From assembly GCF_002001165.1 (NCBI RefSeq), contig NZ_MUNQ01000008.1:1-64000 (forward strand): a DNA stretch of 64,000 nt, read 5' to 3'. The position numbers and the translations under genes are program-made. A model generated the notes under the pieces. The model saw only the letters and a program-made list of their open reading frames with translations. It was not told the origin of the DNA and did no database searches. Positions 1-9,289 of this stretch are shown one piece after another (the stretch's first letter is position 1; each line of letters starts with the position of its first letter). Source of the stretch: Rhodanobacter sp. C05. Its GTDB lineage: Bacteria; Pseudomonadota; Gammaproteobacteria; Xanthomonadales; Rhodanobacteraceae.

Positions 1-591
1 ACCGCCACGGCGGGCCAGGACTTGGAACTGGAGTTGACGAACATCAATGTGTCCGGTGGCAGTCAGAATCAGGTGGGGGTAACGGTCACCAATGCAGCGG
101 GAACCTCGATAGCGAATATCAGCTGCAATGGTTCGACGTCCTCGGCTACTTATTGCCACATCCCATCGCTATGGAATCTGGCCGCTGGAACCTACTCGAT
201 CACAGTGACACCGGCTACGGGTGGGACCATGAGCTTCAATGCTCTGTTGCAACCGGATGTGATCGGCCCGGCATTGACCGCGAACGCGCCGACGACAGTG
301 AATTTGGGGGTGGGGCAGATCGAGCGGCTGACGTTCACTGGTACGGCAGGTCAAACGGTTGCCTTGAATGTGTCCGCAGAGAGCACCACGCCTGCGGGCC
401 AGGGGGTGTATGTGTTCGTCTACCAGCCTGGCACGATCACGCCGACGAACTACTACACGTATGTCTTTACCAACGGGTCGACGAACACACTCAACCTGCC
501 CAATTTGCCGGCGAGTGGAACTTACACACTGTCCGTAGCCACGCCTTACGGCGTACCGGGGACGGTCCAGGTGACCTTAGTGCCTCAATAG
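1..591 (+). CDS. C-terminal part of a secreted beta-repeat (PPC-like) protein, partial
   Basis: The reading frame is open from the first base of the window, so the gene starts upstream; 196 residues are visible, ending at TAG 589-591. The sequence is rich in Thr, Val, Asn and Gly and holds two beta-sandwich-like units of about 90-100 residues. Features such as FTGTAGQTVALNV and SGTYTLSV resemble bacterial pre-peptidase C-terminal (PPC) domains, which are usually exported. There are no catalytic residues to name. It lies 68 bases before a large RHS gene on the same strand and may belong to the same secreted system. A TTG at 22 could be read as a start, but there is no reason to prefer it over an upstream one. 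Confidence 0.7.
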   Translation, partial: TATAGQDLELELTNINVSGGSQNQVGVTVTNAAGTSIANISCNGSTSSATYCHIPSLWNLAAGTYSITVTPATGGTMSFNALLQPDVIGPALTANAPTTVNLGVGQIERLTFTGTAGQTVALNVSAESTTPAGQGVYVFVYQPGTITPTNYYTYVFTNGSTNTLNLPNLPASGTYTLSVATPYGVPGTVQVTLVPQ

Positions 592-659
592 CAAGGGGCG
601 CGATTCGGCGCTGGTGATGTTGCAGGTTGGGTGGGGTCGATGGCGTTCAAGGAGTCGTG

Positions 660-3600
660 ATGAAGGTGCAAGGAACGATGACAGGTCAAGCGGTTTGGAT
701 GGGTTTGATCGGTGTGGCGGCACTCAGTGCTGCTGCGCTGGCGTTGTCGCATGCGCTGCCCACGGAGTCGGTCTGCAGCATCGGCCATACCTATGTCCTG
801 CCGGTGTCGGCCGAGCTCAGTCGCACGCTGTTGCCGGATGGCCGTACCTTCGAAGTGCATGGTGCACAGGGGATGGCTTATCTCGTCGATGGCGATCGGC
901 GTCATCAGATACGTCTTCCGGAATCACGCCGCTTCGCGTCGGTGACGGTGATGCCCGGTGGCCAGGTACTGCTGTGGGGCGGCATCGACGCGCGAGGACA
1001 GGTACTGGACACCGGCGAATGGTTTGAACCAGCGACTGAACGCTTCGTGCGGACGGGCGTGTTGGACCTGCCAGCGCGTGCGGGCCATACCCTGACCGTA
1101 CTGACCGATGGCCAGGTACTGATGACCGGCGGCTGGTCGGCGCAAGGAGTACCAGCGACGACAACCGTGCTGTGGCAACCATTATCCAGGCAGAGTACAG
1201 ACATCGCGGGAGCACCGGCAGGTTCCCGTCTGGCGGCCGTCGCCCAGTTGCAGGCCGATGGTTCGGTTCTTATCAAGGGTGGTGTCGATGCTTACGGACA
1301 AGCCGCGCCATCGACCCTGCGATTCGACCCGACGGCGAAGGTGTGGAGTACGACGCCCTCACAGGCCATCACGAATACGGCGGCGATGGTAACGACGTTC
1401 CCCGAAGCCAACACGAGCGCTGCCCCCATCGAAGGCCCGCTGGTGATTCGTTTCGCAACCGACGTCAACGTACGCCAGTTGAATGCCAGGACGGTGACGC
1501 TGCTGGGCCCCGAAGGTACCGTGCCGGTGCGTGTCGTTGGCATCGAAGGCGGCCGTCTGGCCTTCGTGCAATTGCCGGACGATCTCTATCCCGGCTCGCG
1601 CTACACCCTGTTCCTGCAGGGGCTGCATACCGCGTCCGGTGCTGCCGTGCCCTATACCGCGGTGGGATTTACCACGGCGCGTATCGCGTCGACAGGTGTA
1701 GCGATCGCCGGGCACGGTGCTCTGCCGTGGCCCTCTATCGGGACTGTGGATAACGCGACGATGGCGCCACCGATGTATCTGATGGCAGGCGGAGGCGAAG
1801 CCATCTGCAGCAGTCGCGAAGCCGATCAATTGTGCCGTGAGCACAGCTTTGTCCACGACGGCGCCTGGTACCCCGGCAAGGACAACGCACCGGATGCTAC
1901 GGGCGGCCACTGGCGCTTATATCAACCGCATCAGGGTCTGCCGGACACTCATGCACTCGAAGCGACGCTGGCCAAGGGGACAACAGCCTTGATCGGTCAG
2001 GTGCGGCAGATCGATGAAGCGCCGGTTGCCAATGTCGAAGTGAGCTTGGGTGACATCAAGGCGCACACGGATGCACACGGTGTGTTTGTGCTCACCGGAC
2101 TGCCAGCAGGACGGCAAGAACTGTTCGTCGATGGCCGCCCGGCCAGCCATGGTGAGGTAAATTACGGCCGTTTCCTGGTGGGGGCCGATATCCAGGCGAA
2201 GTCAGTTCGTCACATGCCGTTCGTGATGTACCTGCCACGCGTGCTGCCCCGTGATGTGATCGCATTGCCGTCGCCGACCACCAGCGAAGTGGTGTTGACC
2301 CATCCGGACATGCCTGGTCTGGAGTTGCACATTCCTGCCGGTACTGTGTTCAAGGATCGCGAGGGACACGTGCTTTCGCATATCGCCATTGTGCCCACGC
2401 CGGTGGATCACGCGCCGTTCCCGCTCCCTGACAACTTCCCGATGTACTTCACCATCCAGCCCGGCGATGCGTCGGTGGAAGGCTTGACACCGCAGGCAGC
2501 CAAGGGTATTCGCGTTGTCTACCCCAACTATGCGCATGCCAAACCGAACACCACCGGCAACTTCTGGGTCTATGGCGCACAGGAGGGCTGGCGTATGTAC
2601 GGCGGCGGCCACGTGACGGCCGATGCCAAACACATCGCACCGGATCCGGGCGTCTCTTTAGTGTGGGCGATGGGGGCGGGCATATCGAGCGGCAATGCCA
2701 ATCCATCCAATAACCGAACGCTTTGCAATACGGCCAAGAGCCAGCCGATTGATCTGCAGACGGGCATCTTCTTTCATGAATGGAATGACCTGTCGATCCA
2801 AGACATCGTTCCACTGACCCTGACACGCGCCTACAACTCGGCTGATAGCAACTCGCATGTATTCGGCGTCGGTGGCAATGCCAATTTCGGTATCCATCTG
2901 TACACAAGCACGGCCAATAATTTCACAACACCGGAATTAGTGTTGCCGTGTGGCGAGGGCGTAGCTTTCAACGTGGTCAGTGGTTCGGCGGCCAGTTACC
3001 CGTTCACTGCGGGTACGGTATGGGAGCACACCGGTACCGATTCGGCCTTCTACGGCGCCACGCTGCAGTGGTTCCACTCCTCCACGGCCGAATACTTTTA
3101 TGTGACGCTGAAGGATGGTACCCAGTACTTCTTTCAGAGTGAGGTCCCCAATCAGCTGATTGGAATAACGGACCGCTACGGCAACCAGATCCAGCTGACA
3201 TACAACGGTGGCCTGGTGGACCAGATGACCTCGCCCAGCGGCCGTTCGATCACCTTCAGTTACGACAGCAGCAACCGCATTAAGAACGCCGTGGACAACA
3301 CCGGGCGCACGATAGGTTATACCTACAACAGTGCCGGCAGTCTGGCGACGGTCACCTACCCGGACCAGACCACCGAGCAGTACACCTACACCGGTAATCT
3401 GATGCAGACCATGCAGGACCGGCGGGGCAACGTGTGGGTCACCAATCAATACGACACCAACAACCGCGTGATCAAGCAGACCCTGGCTGACGGCACCTAT
3501 TACCAGTTTGCCTACGGTACCAACGCCACCACGGTCACCGATCCCAACGGCCATCAGGAATATGTGACGTTTGATCCGGTCAGCCACTATCCGTCCGCTG

Positions 3601-5966
3601 ACACTTACGCCTATGGCACGTCGTTGGCGCAGACTACTACGTATGTGCGCGAGTCCTCCGGGCTGATCGACTCGGTCACCGATGCGCTGGGCCGAACGAC
3701 CACCTACAGTTACGATCCGCTGGGCAACGTCACCCAGCTGACCCGGCTGGCAGGTACGTCCAGTGCGGTGAGCTATAACTTCACCTATACCCCGAACTAC
3801 AGCCAGCCGGCGACGGTGACCGATCCACTGGGACACACCACTACCCTCAGCTATGGCAGCAACGGGTGCCTGAACCAGATCACCGATGCCTTGAGCCACA
3901 GCATCACGGTCCAGTGCAATGCCGTGGGTCAACCCACGACGATCACCGACGCGCTGAGCCACACGACCACGCTGACTTACCAAGGCTACGACTTGCAGAG
4001 TGCGACGGATGCCCTGAGCCGAACGACAACGTTTGAGGTCGATGCCTTGGGCCGTCGCATCGCCGCCCAGGATCCCATGGGCAACGTAACACTGGCTCAA
4101 TATGACGTGGACGATCGCGTCACGCAGGTTACCGACGCGCTGAACCAGACAACTCAGCTGAGCTACGACGGCAATGGCAATCGGCTGAGCGTGACGCTAC
4201 CTAGCACCGCGGTCATCAGGGATACCTACGACACCCGCAATCGTCCGCTGACACAGACCGATGCATTGAATCAGATCCAGTCATGGACGTACGACGGCAT
4301 GGGAGATGTGCTTACCCATACCGACCGAAAGCAGCAGGTCACGATGTTTTCGTATGACGCACTGAATCGCGCGACGCTGGTGTCGTATGCGGATGGATCG
4401 GGTACGCAAGCCAGTTACGATGCCGGCAATCGCTTGACGCAATTGCTGGACACGGCGACCGGCAGCCTGAGCTGGGGCTATGACGGTCTGAATCGCATGA
4501 CCTCGGCCGTCACGCCGCAGGCCACGATCAGTTACGGCTACGATGCAGCGGGCCGGCGCACCAGCATGACGCCGGCGGCGCAAGCAATCGTCAACTACGT
4601 CTATGACAACGCGAACCGGCTGACCTCGCTGACCCAGGGTAGCGAAGAAGTGCAGTTTGGCTATGACGCCGCCAACCGCCGTACATCGCTCGTCTTGCCG
4701 AACAACATCAGCATGGCCTACGGCTACGACGTGGCCAACCAGCTAACCGGTATCACCTACCTCAGCCCCGCCAATGCGACGATGGGGACTCTAGTCTATG
4801 GTTACGATCTGGACGGTCATAAGAACAGTAAAACCGGCAGCTTCGCAACCGACATCCCGCCCACGCCCACGTCGCAAAATGGCATCTTCGATCTGAACAA
4901 TCGGCAGACCAGTTACAACGGCGGCACGCTGAGCTACGACGCCAACGGCAACCTGACCTACGACGGCACCAATACCTATGTGTGGAATGCCCGCAACCAG
5001 CTCAGTCAGATCACCGTGGGCGGCACGGTGCAGGCGAGCTACACCTACGACGCACTGGGGCGACGTACGGCCAAGGCCATTGGTGGCACCACGCCGACTC
5101 AGTACCTGTATGACGGTGCCAATGCGGTGCAGGAGACCCTTGGGAGTGCCGTCAATCCGATCCTCACCGGGCTGGGCATCGACGAGCGGTTTGCGCGCAA
5201 CGATGTGACGGGACGCACCTACTTTCTCACTGATGCGCTGGGCAGCACGATCGGGCTGACCGATCCGACGGGTGCTATCCAGCAGGAATACAGTTACGAC
5301 CCCTACGGCAACGCGACGCAGACGAACAACAGCGCGGGTTTCACCAATCCGTACCAATACACGGGGCGTGAGGCCGATGGTCCGGGGCTGTACTACTACC
5401 GGGCGCGGTATTACTCACCGGAGCTGGGGCGGTTTATCTCGGAAGATCCGATGGGGTTTGCGGGTGGGCAGTTGAATTTCTATGCCTATGTCGGTGATGA
5501 CCCGCTTATGTATCGCGACCCGTATGGATTATGGGTTATAAATATAGGAATTAGTGGAACTTTAGGTTTTGGCTGGGGAATAACTGGTGGCGCTGGTTTC
5601 GTTTTCGACAGCTCAGGAAATGTTGGAACATATAGCTATGGCGGCGAAGGATTTGCTTATGGGGCCAGTATGGGAGTCGGTGGATCGTTTATGGGTTCAC
5701 TTGGAAGTGACACAACGACTATTGACGACTTTAATGGTCCCTTTGGTAATTTGAGCGTTCCATATTTTGACGGCTATTTTGATCCAAATAATCCGAACCA
5801 TGTGGGCGCAGGCTCTAACTATGGGGGTGGAGAATCATTTTTTGTCGGATGTACGAATACTAAAGTAAAAGAAATAGGGAATCTTAATAACCTTGATCCT
5901 CTCGACTATGTGGCTGGAAAGATCTTTGGTGGCCAGTGGCCAGGGGTTCCGAAATGGGAAAATTAA
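660..5966 (+). CDS. RHS-repeat protein with Kelch-like and Ig-like N-terminus (polymorphic toxin candidate)
   Basis: The protein has 1768 residues. The chosen ATG at 660 has AAGGAG at 649-654; an in-frame TTG at 627 lacks such a site. An N-terminal hydrophobic segment (about residues 7-30) suggests Sec export or anchoring. Kelch/galactose-oxidase-like blades follow (motifs such as GGQVLLWGG, GQVLMTGG), then an Ig-like Big_5-type domain (about 250-340) and a carboxypeptidase-regulatory-like segment. A DUF6531-like RHS entry is near 700-750 and YD repeats run from about 830 to 1550. The RHS core (YYYRARYYSPELGRFISEDP) ends at DPYGL. The last 144 residues (from base 5532) are Gly/Asn-rich and AT-rich, as in swapped toxin tips. 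RHS cages classically enclose a C-terminal toxin; which toxin this is cannot be told. No VgrG, PAAR or T6SS gene is nearby. Confidence 0.9.
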   Translation: MKVQGTMTGQAVWMGLIGVAALSAAALALSHALPTESVCSIGHTYVLPVSAELSRTLLPDGRTFEVHGAQGMAYLVDGDRRHQIRLPESRRFASVTVMPGGQVLLWGGIDARGQVLDTGEWFEPATERFVRTGVLDLPARAGHTLTVLTDGQVLMTGGWSAQGVPATTTVLWQPLSRQSTDIAGAPAGSRLAAVAQLQADGSVLIKGGVDAYGQAAPSTLRFDPTAKVWSTTPSQAITNTAAMVTTFPEANTSAAPIEGPLVIRFATDVNVRQLNARTVTLLGPEGTVPVRVVGIEGGRLAFVQLPDDLYPGSRYTLFLQGLHTASGAAVPYTAVGFTTARIASTGVAIAGHGALPWPSIGTVDNATMAPPMYLMAGGGEAICSSREADQLCREHSFVHDGAWYPGKDNAPDATGGHWRLYQPHQGLPDTHALEATLAKGTTALIGQVRQIDEAPVANVEVSLGDIKAHTDAHGVFVLTGLPAGRQELFVDGRPASHGEVNYGRFLVGADIQAKSVRHMPFVMYLPRVLPRDVIALPSPTTSEVVLTHPDMPGLELHIPAGTVFKDREGHVLSHIAIVPTPVDHAPFPLPDNFPMYFTIQPGDASVEGLTPQAAKGIRVVYPNYAHAKPNTTGNFWVYGAQEGWRMYGGGHVTADAKHIAPDPGVSLVWAMGAGISSGNANPSNNRTLCNTAKSQPIDLQTGIFFHEWNDLSIQDIVPLTLTRAYNSADSNSHVFGVGGNANFGIHLYTSTANNFTTPELVLPCGEGVAFNVVSGSAASYPFTAGTVWEHTGTDSAFYGATLQWFHSSTAEYFYVTLKDGTQYFFQSEVPNQLIGITDRYGNQIQLTYNGGLVDQMTSPSGRSITFSYDSSNRIKNAVDNTGRTIGYTYNSAGSLATVTYPDQTTEQYTYTGNLMQTMQDRRGNVWVTNQYDTNNRVIKQTLADGTYYQFAYGTNATTVTDPNGHQEYVTFDPVSHYPSADTYAYGTSLAQTTTYVRESSGLIDSVTDALGRTTTYSYDPLGNVTQLTRLAGTSSAVSYNFTYTPNYSQPATVTDPLGHTTTLSYGSNGCLNQITDALSHSITVQCNAVGQPTTITDALSHTTTLTYQGYDLQSATDALSRTTTFEVDALGRRIAAQDPMGNVTLAQYDVDDRVTQVTDALNQTTQLSYDGNGNRLSVTLPSTAVIRDTYDTRNRPLTQTDALNQIQSWTYDGMGDVLTHTDRKQQVTMFSYDALNRATLVSYADGSGTQASYDAGNRLTQLLDTATGSLSWGYDGLNRMTSAVTPQATISYGYDAAGRRTSMTPAAQAIVNYVYDNANRLTSLTQGSEEVQFGYDAANRRTSLVLPNNISMAYGYDVANQLTGITYLSPANATMGTLVYGYDLDGHKNSKTGSFATDIPPTPTSQNGIFDLNNRQTSYNGGTLSYDANGNLTYDGTNTYVWNARNQLSQITVGGTVQASYTYDALGRRTAKAIGGTTPTQYLYDGANAVQETLGSAVNPILTGLGIDERFARNDVTGRTYFLTDALGSTIGLTDPTGAIQQEYSYDPYGNATQTNNSAGFTNPYQYTGREADGPGLYYYRARYYSPELGRFISEDPMGFAGGQLNFYAYVGDDPLMYRDPYGLWVINIGISGTLGFGWGITGGAGFVFDSSGNVGTYSYGGEGFAYGASMGVGGSFMGSLGSDTTTIDDFNGPFGNLSVPYFDGYFDPNNPNHVGAGSNYGGGESFFVGCTNTKVKEIGNLNNLDPLDYVAGKIFGGQWPGVPKWEN
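5532..5963 (+). other. Variable C-terminal tip of the RHS protein
   Basis: This segment starts right after the DPYGL boundary of the RHS core. Composition changes sharply: bases 5521-5580 are about 37% GC, against about 60% at 5341-5400 within the core. The encoded 144 residues are Gly-rich at first, then hold an Asp/Asn/Pro-rich stretch (DPNNPNHVGAGSNYGGG) and one Cys. I recognise no nuclease, deaminase or peptidase motif. The position and AT-rich composition match exchanged RHS toxin tips; a pore-forming or membrane-active tip is only a guess based on the membrane nature of the partner gene. Confidence 0.65.
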
Positions 5967-6433
5967 TTCGGCGAGCGACGGTTGATGATGAGGAGGATGA
6001 AAAATATATTTCGTTCGGATTGATGCTGTTACTTATATGCGTCAGTCTTTTTGCAATTGTTGTATGTGCACGACGAATTTGCGAAACTTTTCTCCTTTCG
6101 ATGGATTTCGTTGTGGAGAGTTCTCATCAGGTTTGTGAGGCACCATTAAATAATCGTTGCGTGACCCATTACACAGTCAAGAATGTCGACGGGACGGAAG
6201 ATGACTTTGTTCCTTTTGGCTATCAGTTTAGGGACGCCTTGCTAGTATCTGATCCGCATATCCTGAAAACAGCACACAGCTTTACTTATGAAATAGATGG
6301 CACAGAGAAACGATGGCCATACCTCTTTCAACATATTTTTGCTTTGTTTGCAGGCATAGTCGGTCTGATTTTGTCGTTCAAGCTTATGAATACCAGAAAG
6401 TTATTTTTCGGCTGGCGTAGGCATTTTGACTAG
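5954..6433 (+). CDS. Small two-helix membrane protein, putative RHS immunity protein
   Basis: The protein has 159 residues. The ATG at 5954 is preceded by AGGGG at 5942-5946, and the gene overlaps the RHS stop by 13 bases, so the two are translationally linked. Two hydrophobic helices are visible, at about residues 20-42 and 126-146. They flank a roughly 80-residue loop with a Cys pair (CEAPLNNRC) that could form a disulfide in the periplasm. The gene is strongly AT-rich (6001-6060 about 32% GC), like the RHS tip and unlike the rest of the window. I recognise no family. Immunity function is inferred from position, overlap and shared composition. A GTG at 5936 is an alternative start without a clear ribosome binding site. 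Confidence 0.7.
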   Translation: MGKLIRRATVDDEEDEKYISFGLMLLLICVSLFAIVVCARRICETFLLSMDFVVESSHQVCEAPLNNRCVTHYTVKNVDGTEDDFVPFGYQFRDALLVSDPHILKTAHSFTYEIDGTEKRWPYLFQHIFALFAGIVGLILSFKLMNTRKLFFGWRRHFD

Positions 6434-6741
6434 GGACGGTCTGAACCAGTTATCGGTATTAAGCCATCCATACGGATGCGCGAAGCCTCAGTAAAGGTGC
6501 CAGAGATAATTAAGTCGATGAACCTTTCGAGCGCTCGATAACCTCGCGACTTTTGATACTTCGCTGACCGCCATGCCATCCAGTGCGGGCGTTCTTCTTT
6601 GTAGCGTTTGGCCGTCTGAACTTGACGGCGGGAATGTGCTTACCCTTCATAGTGGAACATAAAGGGTGGAGCCCGCTTCGCTCTTTTTCCCCGTGTAGCC
6701 ACGCCCATCGCTCCCTGGATGAAGAAACTCATCCACTCCCG
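6434..6741. other. Convergent intergenic region after the RHS pair
   Basis: There is no convincing gene here. The first part is still moderately AT-rich. A T-rich run (CTCTTTTTCC, 6680-6690) follows a weak GAGC/GCTC stem and could terminate the plus-strand transcript. A perfect 7-bp inverted repeat with a 6-nt loop lies at 6716-6735, just past the protease stop codon, and might end the minus-strand operon, although no T-run follows it on that strand. A possible 83-residue frame from 6583 overlaps the protease gene antisense and resembles nothing. Confidence 0.4.
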
Positions 6742-8037
6742 TCAAGGGGCGGTTTTCTGTGTGCCGCGCAATGCATCCACCGCCGACGCTGCATTCACCT
6801 GGAGCGTCCCGTTGGAAATCTTGCTGCTTCGTAACAACAGATCATGGATGGCACGCGCATCCAGTTTCGGTGCGAGTGACAGCAACAGCGCAGCAATGCC
6901 GCTCACGTGCGCGGCAGCCATGGATGATCCGGAAGTGAAGTCATACCCTCCGCCAGGCTGGGTTGTCAGAATGTCTTTTCCCGGGGCGCTCAAAATGCCG
7001 GGCGCTACTGTTGTCGATGCGCCACTTTCGCGAACGACAATGACTCCTGGCGCATTGTCGGGAAATCCGTCGATGGCCCCATCCGGCGGCATGGCCGCGA
7101 TCACGATGCGGTCCTGGCTCAGCAACTTGGCGAGCAGCAAATTGAGCAGCGGATCTGAAGGTCCGCCCAGGCTCAGATTGACGATGCGGGCATCTGTATC
7201 GAGAACCGCCGCCAGCGCCTTGGCGAGTGTGAAGGAATTGCAGCGTGCGCCGGCATTGGGTACCGGCTGATACCAGCATGCCTTGTAAACGCTGAGTATG
7301 GCCTTCGGCGCCATCCCCACAATCCCCTGATGATTGTCGGCATTTGCGGCGATGACACCTGCGACTTCAGTGCCATGGCTATCGTGATTGAACGCCGACG
7401 CATCGTCATCCACCAGGTTGTGCGTATCACGAATGCGCCCCTGGAGATCGAGATGCGTCATGTCGACGCCTGTATCGACGATCGCGATATGTACCCCATT
7501 GCCCTGGCTGAAGTTTTGCGCGATGGAGGCATCAGTCTCGACGAAGCCACGCTGGAGATTGACGTAAGGATCGTTGTACTGGTGAGTGCCCTGGGATCTC
7601 TCCGCGTAAACGGAATAGTCCTGCAGCGGTTGTACAAGTTGCACCCGGGCGTCCTTGGCGAGCGCCTTGAGCAACGTGTCCCGGGTGACACCGGGAGGCG
7701 GCTCCAGCACGACGCAGTACACGTCGAGGGCCTTGATGGGCCAACCGGTGACCTCACGCAATCCGTAGCTCTGTTTCAGCGCAGCCAGCGTGGAAACCGC
7801 GCGCTGACCGGCACCGTAATGCCTGGAGGGGGCATAACCCAGCAAACTGGCACCGGCATGCATGCCGGGAGGCTCAAGCGGGTTGGCGACAGCCAGCACG
7901 ATGTCGCGCTGGCTGTCCATGGAACTCACACTCGGGTCCGATATCCGGTGGCTGTCCGAAGGAGTCATCGGGCGCGAGGACGCGCACGCACTCAAAACCG
8001 CCACGACTGCGACAAGGATGAAGAAACCGTATTTCAT
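6742..8037 (-). CDS. Subtilisin-like S8 serine protease, lipoprotein
   Basis: The protein has 431 residues. A lipobox (VLSAC, Cys18) predicts a lipoprotein exported by Sec. The S8 triad is clear: Asp188 in IVDTGVD, His221 in HGTEVAGVIA and Ser372 in GSSMAAAHVSG. Residues 40-165 form an N-terminal region that may act as a propeptide or inhibitor domain (a segment near 101-140 resembles an I9-type fold, uncertain). The start overlaps the stop of the anti-sigma gene by 4 bases, so it is the last gene of a sigma/anti-sigma/protease operon. The protease may take part in envelope signalling or degrade envelope proteins; its substrate is unknown. Confidence 0.9.
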   Translation of the reverse strand: MKYGFFILVAVVAVLSACASSRPMTPSDSHRISDPSVSSMDSQRDIVLAVANPLEPPGMHAGASLLGYAPSRHYGAGQRAVSTLAALKQSYGLREVTGWPIKALDVYCVVLEPPPGVTRDTLLKALAKDARVQLVQPLQDYSVYAERSQGTHQYNDPYVNLQRGFVETDASIAQNFSQGNGVHIAIVDTGVDMTHLDLQGRIRDTHNLVDDDASAFNHDSHGTEVAGVIAANADNHQGIVGMAPKAILSVYKACWYQPVPNAGARCNSFTLAKALAAVLDTDARIVNLSLGGPSDPLLNLLLAKLLSQDRIVIAAMPPDGAIDGFPDNAPGVIVVRESGASTTVAPGILSAPGKDILTTQPGGGYDFTSGSSMAAAHVSGIAALLLSLAPKLDARAIHDLLLRSSKISNGTLQVNAASAVDALRGTQKTAP

Positions 8038-8669
8038 GGTGTGACGGCGACAGGCTCCGCCAGACGGATGCCGCGTGTGGCGCGCAGCTGCTGCACTGTT
8101 TTTCGCGTCGTCGGAGTGGAACTCGTTGGTGCGACCGTATAGGCACCCACATCGTTGGGGCCGCCCACCACCTGCAGCCCAAGGGCATGCAGCAACGCGT
8201 TCCAGTCGGCCAGTGTCATGGCCGCATCAGGGACGACACGGATCGTTCCGGGGGACCGGGGTAAAGTTTCCTGGCTGAGTGTGCGATACAGGGGGCTGCC
8301 GCCGGTCGACCACAACTTCACGCCGAGCGCACCGATACTGAGCGCCTGGATCAGCACCACGGCAACCAACGCCCGGCTCAACCAGTTTCGCGATCGCAAA
8401 CGATACGGCGCTTCCTGGGTGTCGGGTGCATCCAGGCGGCCCAGCAAGCGCTTCAATCCGGCATTCGCGTCGAGCGAAATATCCGTGGGCAGCGACATGG
8501 CAAGCCGCAAACGAGTTTGTTGTGCGAACTCTGTACGGCACGATTCACAGTGCGCCAGATGATCTTCCAGCCATTCGCCTTGCTCCTGCGTGGCACTGTT
8601 CTGCAGTACCCAGGGCATCGCATCCCAGGCCCGGACGCAATCGCTGCCCGAACTCTTCGGGAACGTCAT
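8034..8669 (-). CDS. Membrane anti-sigma factor with ZAS-type zinc motif
   Basis: The protein has 211 residues. Near the N-terminus is the H-x3-C-x2-C motif of zinc-binding anti-sigma domains (His37, Cys41, Cys44, in HLAHCESC). One transmembrane helix spans about residues 99-120, leaving a periplasmic C-terminal domain of about 90 residues. Such proteins hold their ECF sigma factor inactive at the inner membrane until a signal disrupts the pair. The gene overlaps the sigma gene upstream and the protease gene downstream by 4 bases each. The periplasmic part includes a segment (from about 150) resembling the protease N-terminal region in style (VVPDAAMTLADWNALLHALG); this similarity is weak. 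Confidence 0.85.
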   Translation of the reverse strand: MTFPKSSGSDCVRAWDAMPWVLQNSATQEQGEWLEDHLAHCESCRTEFAQQTRLRLAMSLPTDISLDANAGLKRLLGRLDAPDTQEAPYRLRSRNWLSRALVAVVLIQALSIGALGVKLWSTGGSPLYRTLSQETLPRSPGTIRVVPDAAMTLADWNALLHALGLQVVGGPNDVGAYTVAPTSSTPTTRKTVQQLRATRGIRLAEPVAVTP

Positions 8670-9250
8670 GGCGCGTTCTCCTTATGCTTGGGCGAGTCCC
8701 CGGCCAACGCCGGGAGCACGTTGCGCAGCTTGACTCGCGCATGGAACAGACGCGCCTTAACCGTGCCCACGGGGCACTGCATGATCACGGCAACATCGTC
8801 CAGGGTATGACCGACCCCGTAGACCAGCTCGACCACGATCCGCTGATCCACGGACAGATGATCGAGCCCCTTGCTCAACCAGTCGCGCAATTCGCGATCA
8901 TCATCCAGGTCATGGGCAGGGGTGCGCTGTTCCGGCGAAGTATCGTCTTCGACAGGTTCGTCGCCGTGTTGCCGAAGGGCCTTCAGTCCGCAGCGATAGG
9001 CAATTCCCATCAGCCACGTGGAAACGCGCGAATCGCCATGGAAGTTGCCGGCTTTCTGCCAGGCGATCCAGAAGCAGTCGTTGATGACTTCCTCGATGAC
9101 ATCGGGACGTCGCGTCAACCGGGACAGGAAACGGCACAGCCTGCCGTTATAGCTGCGGTACAGCACGCTCAGAGCGGCGCGATCGCCCGCCGCCATGCGC
9201 TGGAGCAGCATGCGATCGGTGACGTCAGCGTCGATATCTTGGTCGTTCAT
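8666..9250 (-). CDS. RNA polymerase ECF sigma factor
   Basis: The protein has 194 residues, typical for ECF sigma factors. Region 2 is visible around residues 27-95 (LYRSYNGRLCRFLSRLTRRPDVIEEVINDCF, with FHGDSRVSTWLMGIAYR as region 2.4). Region 4 lies at about 125-180 (LSVDQRIVVELVYGVGHTLDDVA followed by GTVKARLFHARVKLR, the -35-recognition helix). It is the first gene of the operon with its anti-sigma factor and a subtilase. A candidate ECF-type promoter lies just upstream at 9290-9320, suggesting autoregulation. Confidence 0.92.
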   Translation of the reverse strand: MNDQDIDADVTDRMLLQRMAAGDRAALSVLYRSYNGRLCRFLSRLTRRPDVIEEVINDCFWIAWQKAGNFHGDSRVSTWLMGIAYRCGLKALRQHGDEPVEDDTSPEQRTPAHDLDDDRELRDWLSKGLDHLSVDQRIVVELVYGVGHTLDDVAVIMQCPVGTVKARLFHARVKLRNVLPALAGDSPKHKENAP

Positions 9251-9289
9251 GGCTTCGATGAGGCAGTCGGATTACGGCTGGTTCGCTAC

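Noticed and set aside
2937-4100. 387-residue minus-strand frame inside the RHS gene
   Set aside because: It is antisense to the YD repeats and reads as low-complexity Val/Arg/Gly; the plus-strand protein has clear domains.
3150-5320. Possible CRISPR or tandem DNA repeat in the RHS gene
   Set aside because: The repetition is of YD-type protein repeats with variable DNA; there are no identical repeats with unique spacers.
6583-6834. 83-residue plus-strand frame after the RHS pair
   Set aside because: It overlaps the protease gene antisense, has no ribosome binding site and resembles nothing.
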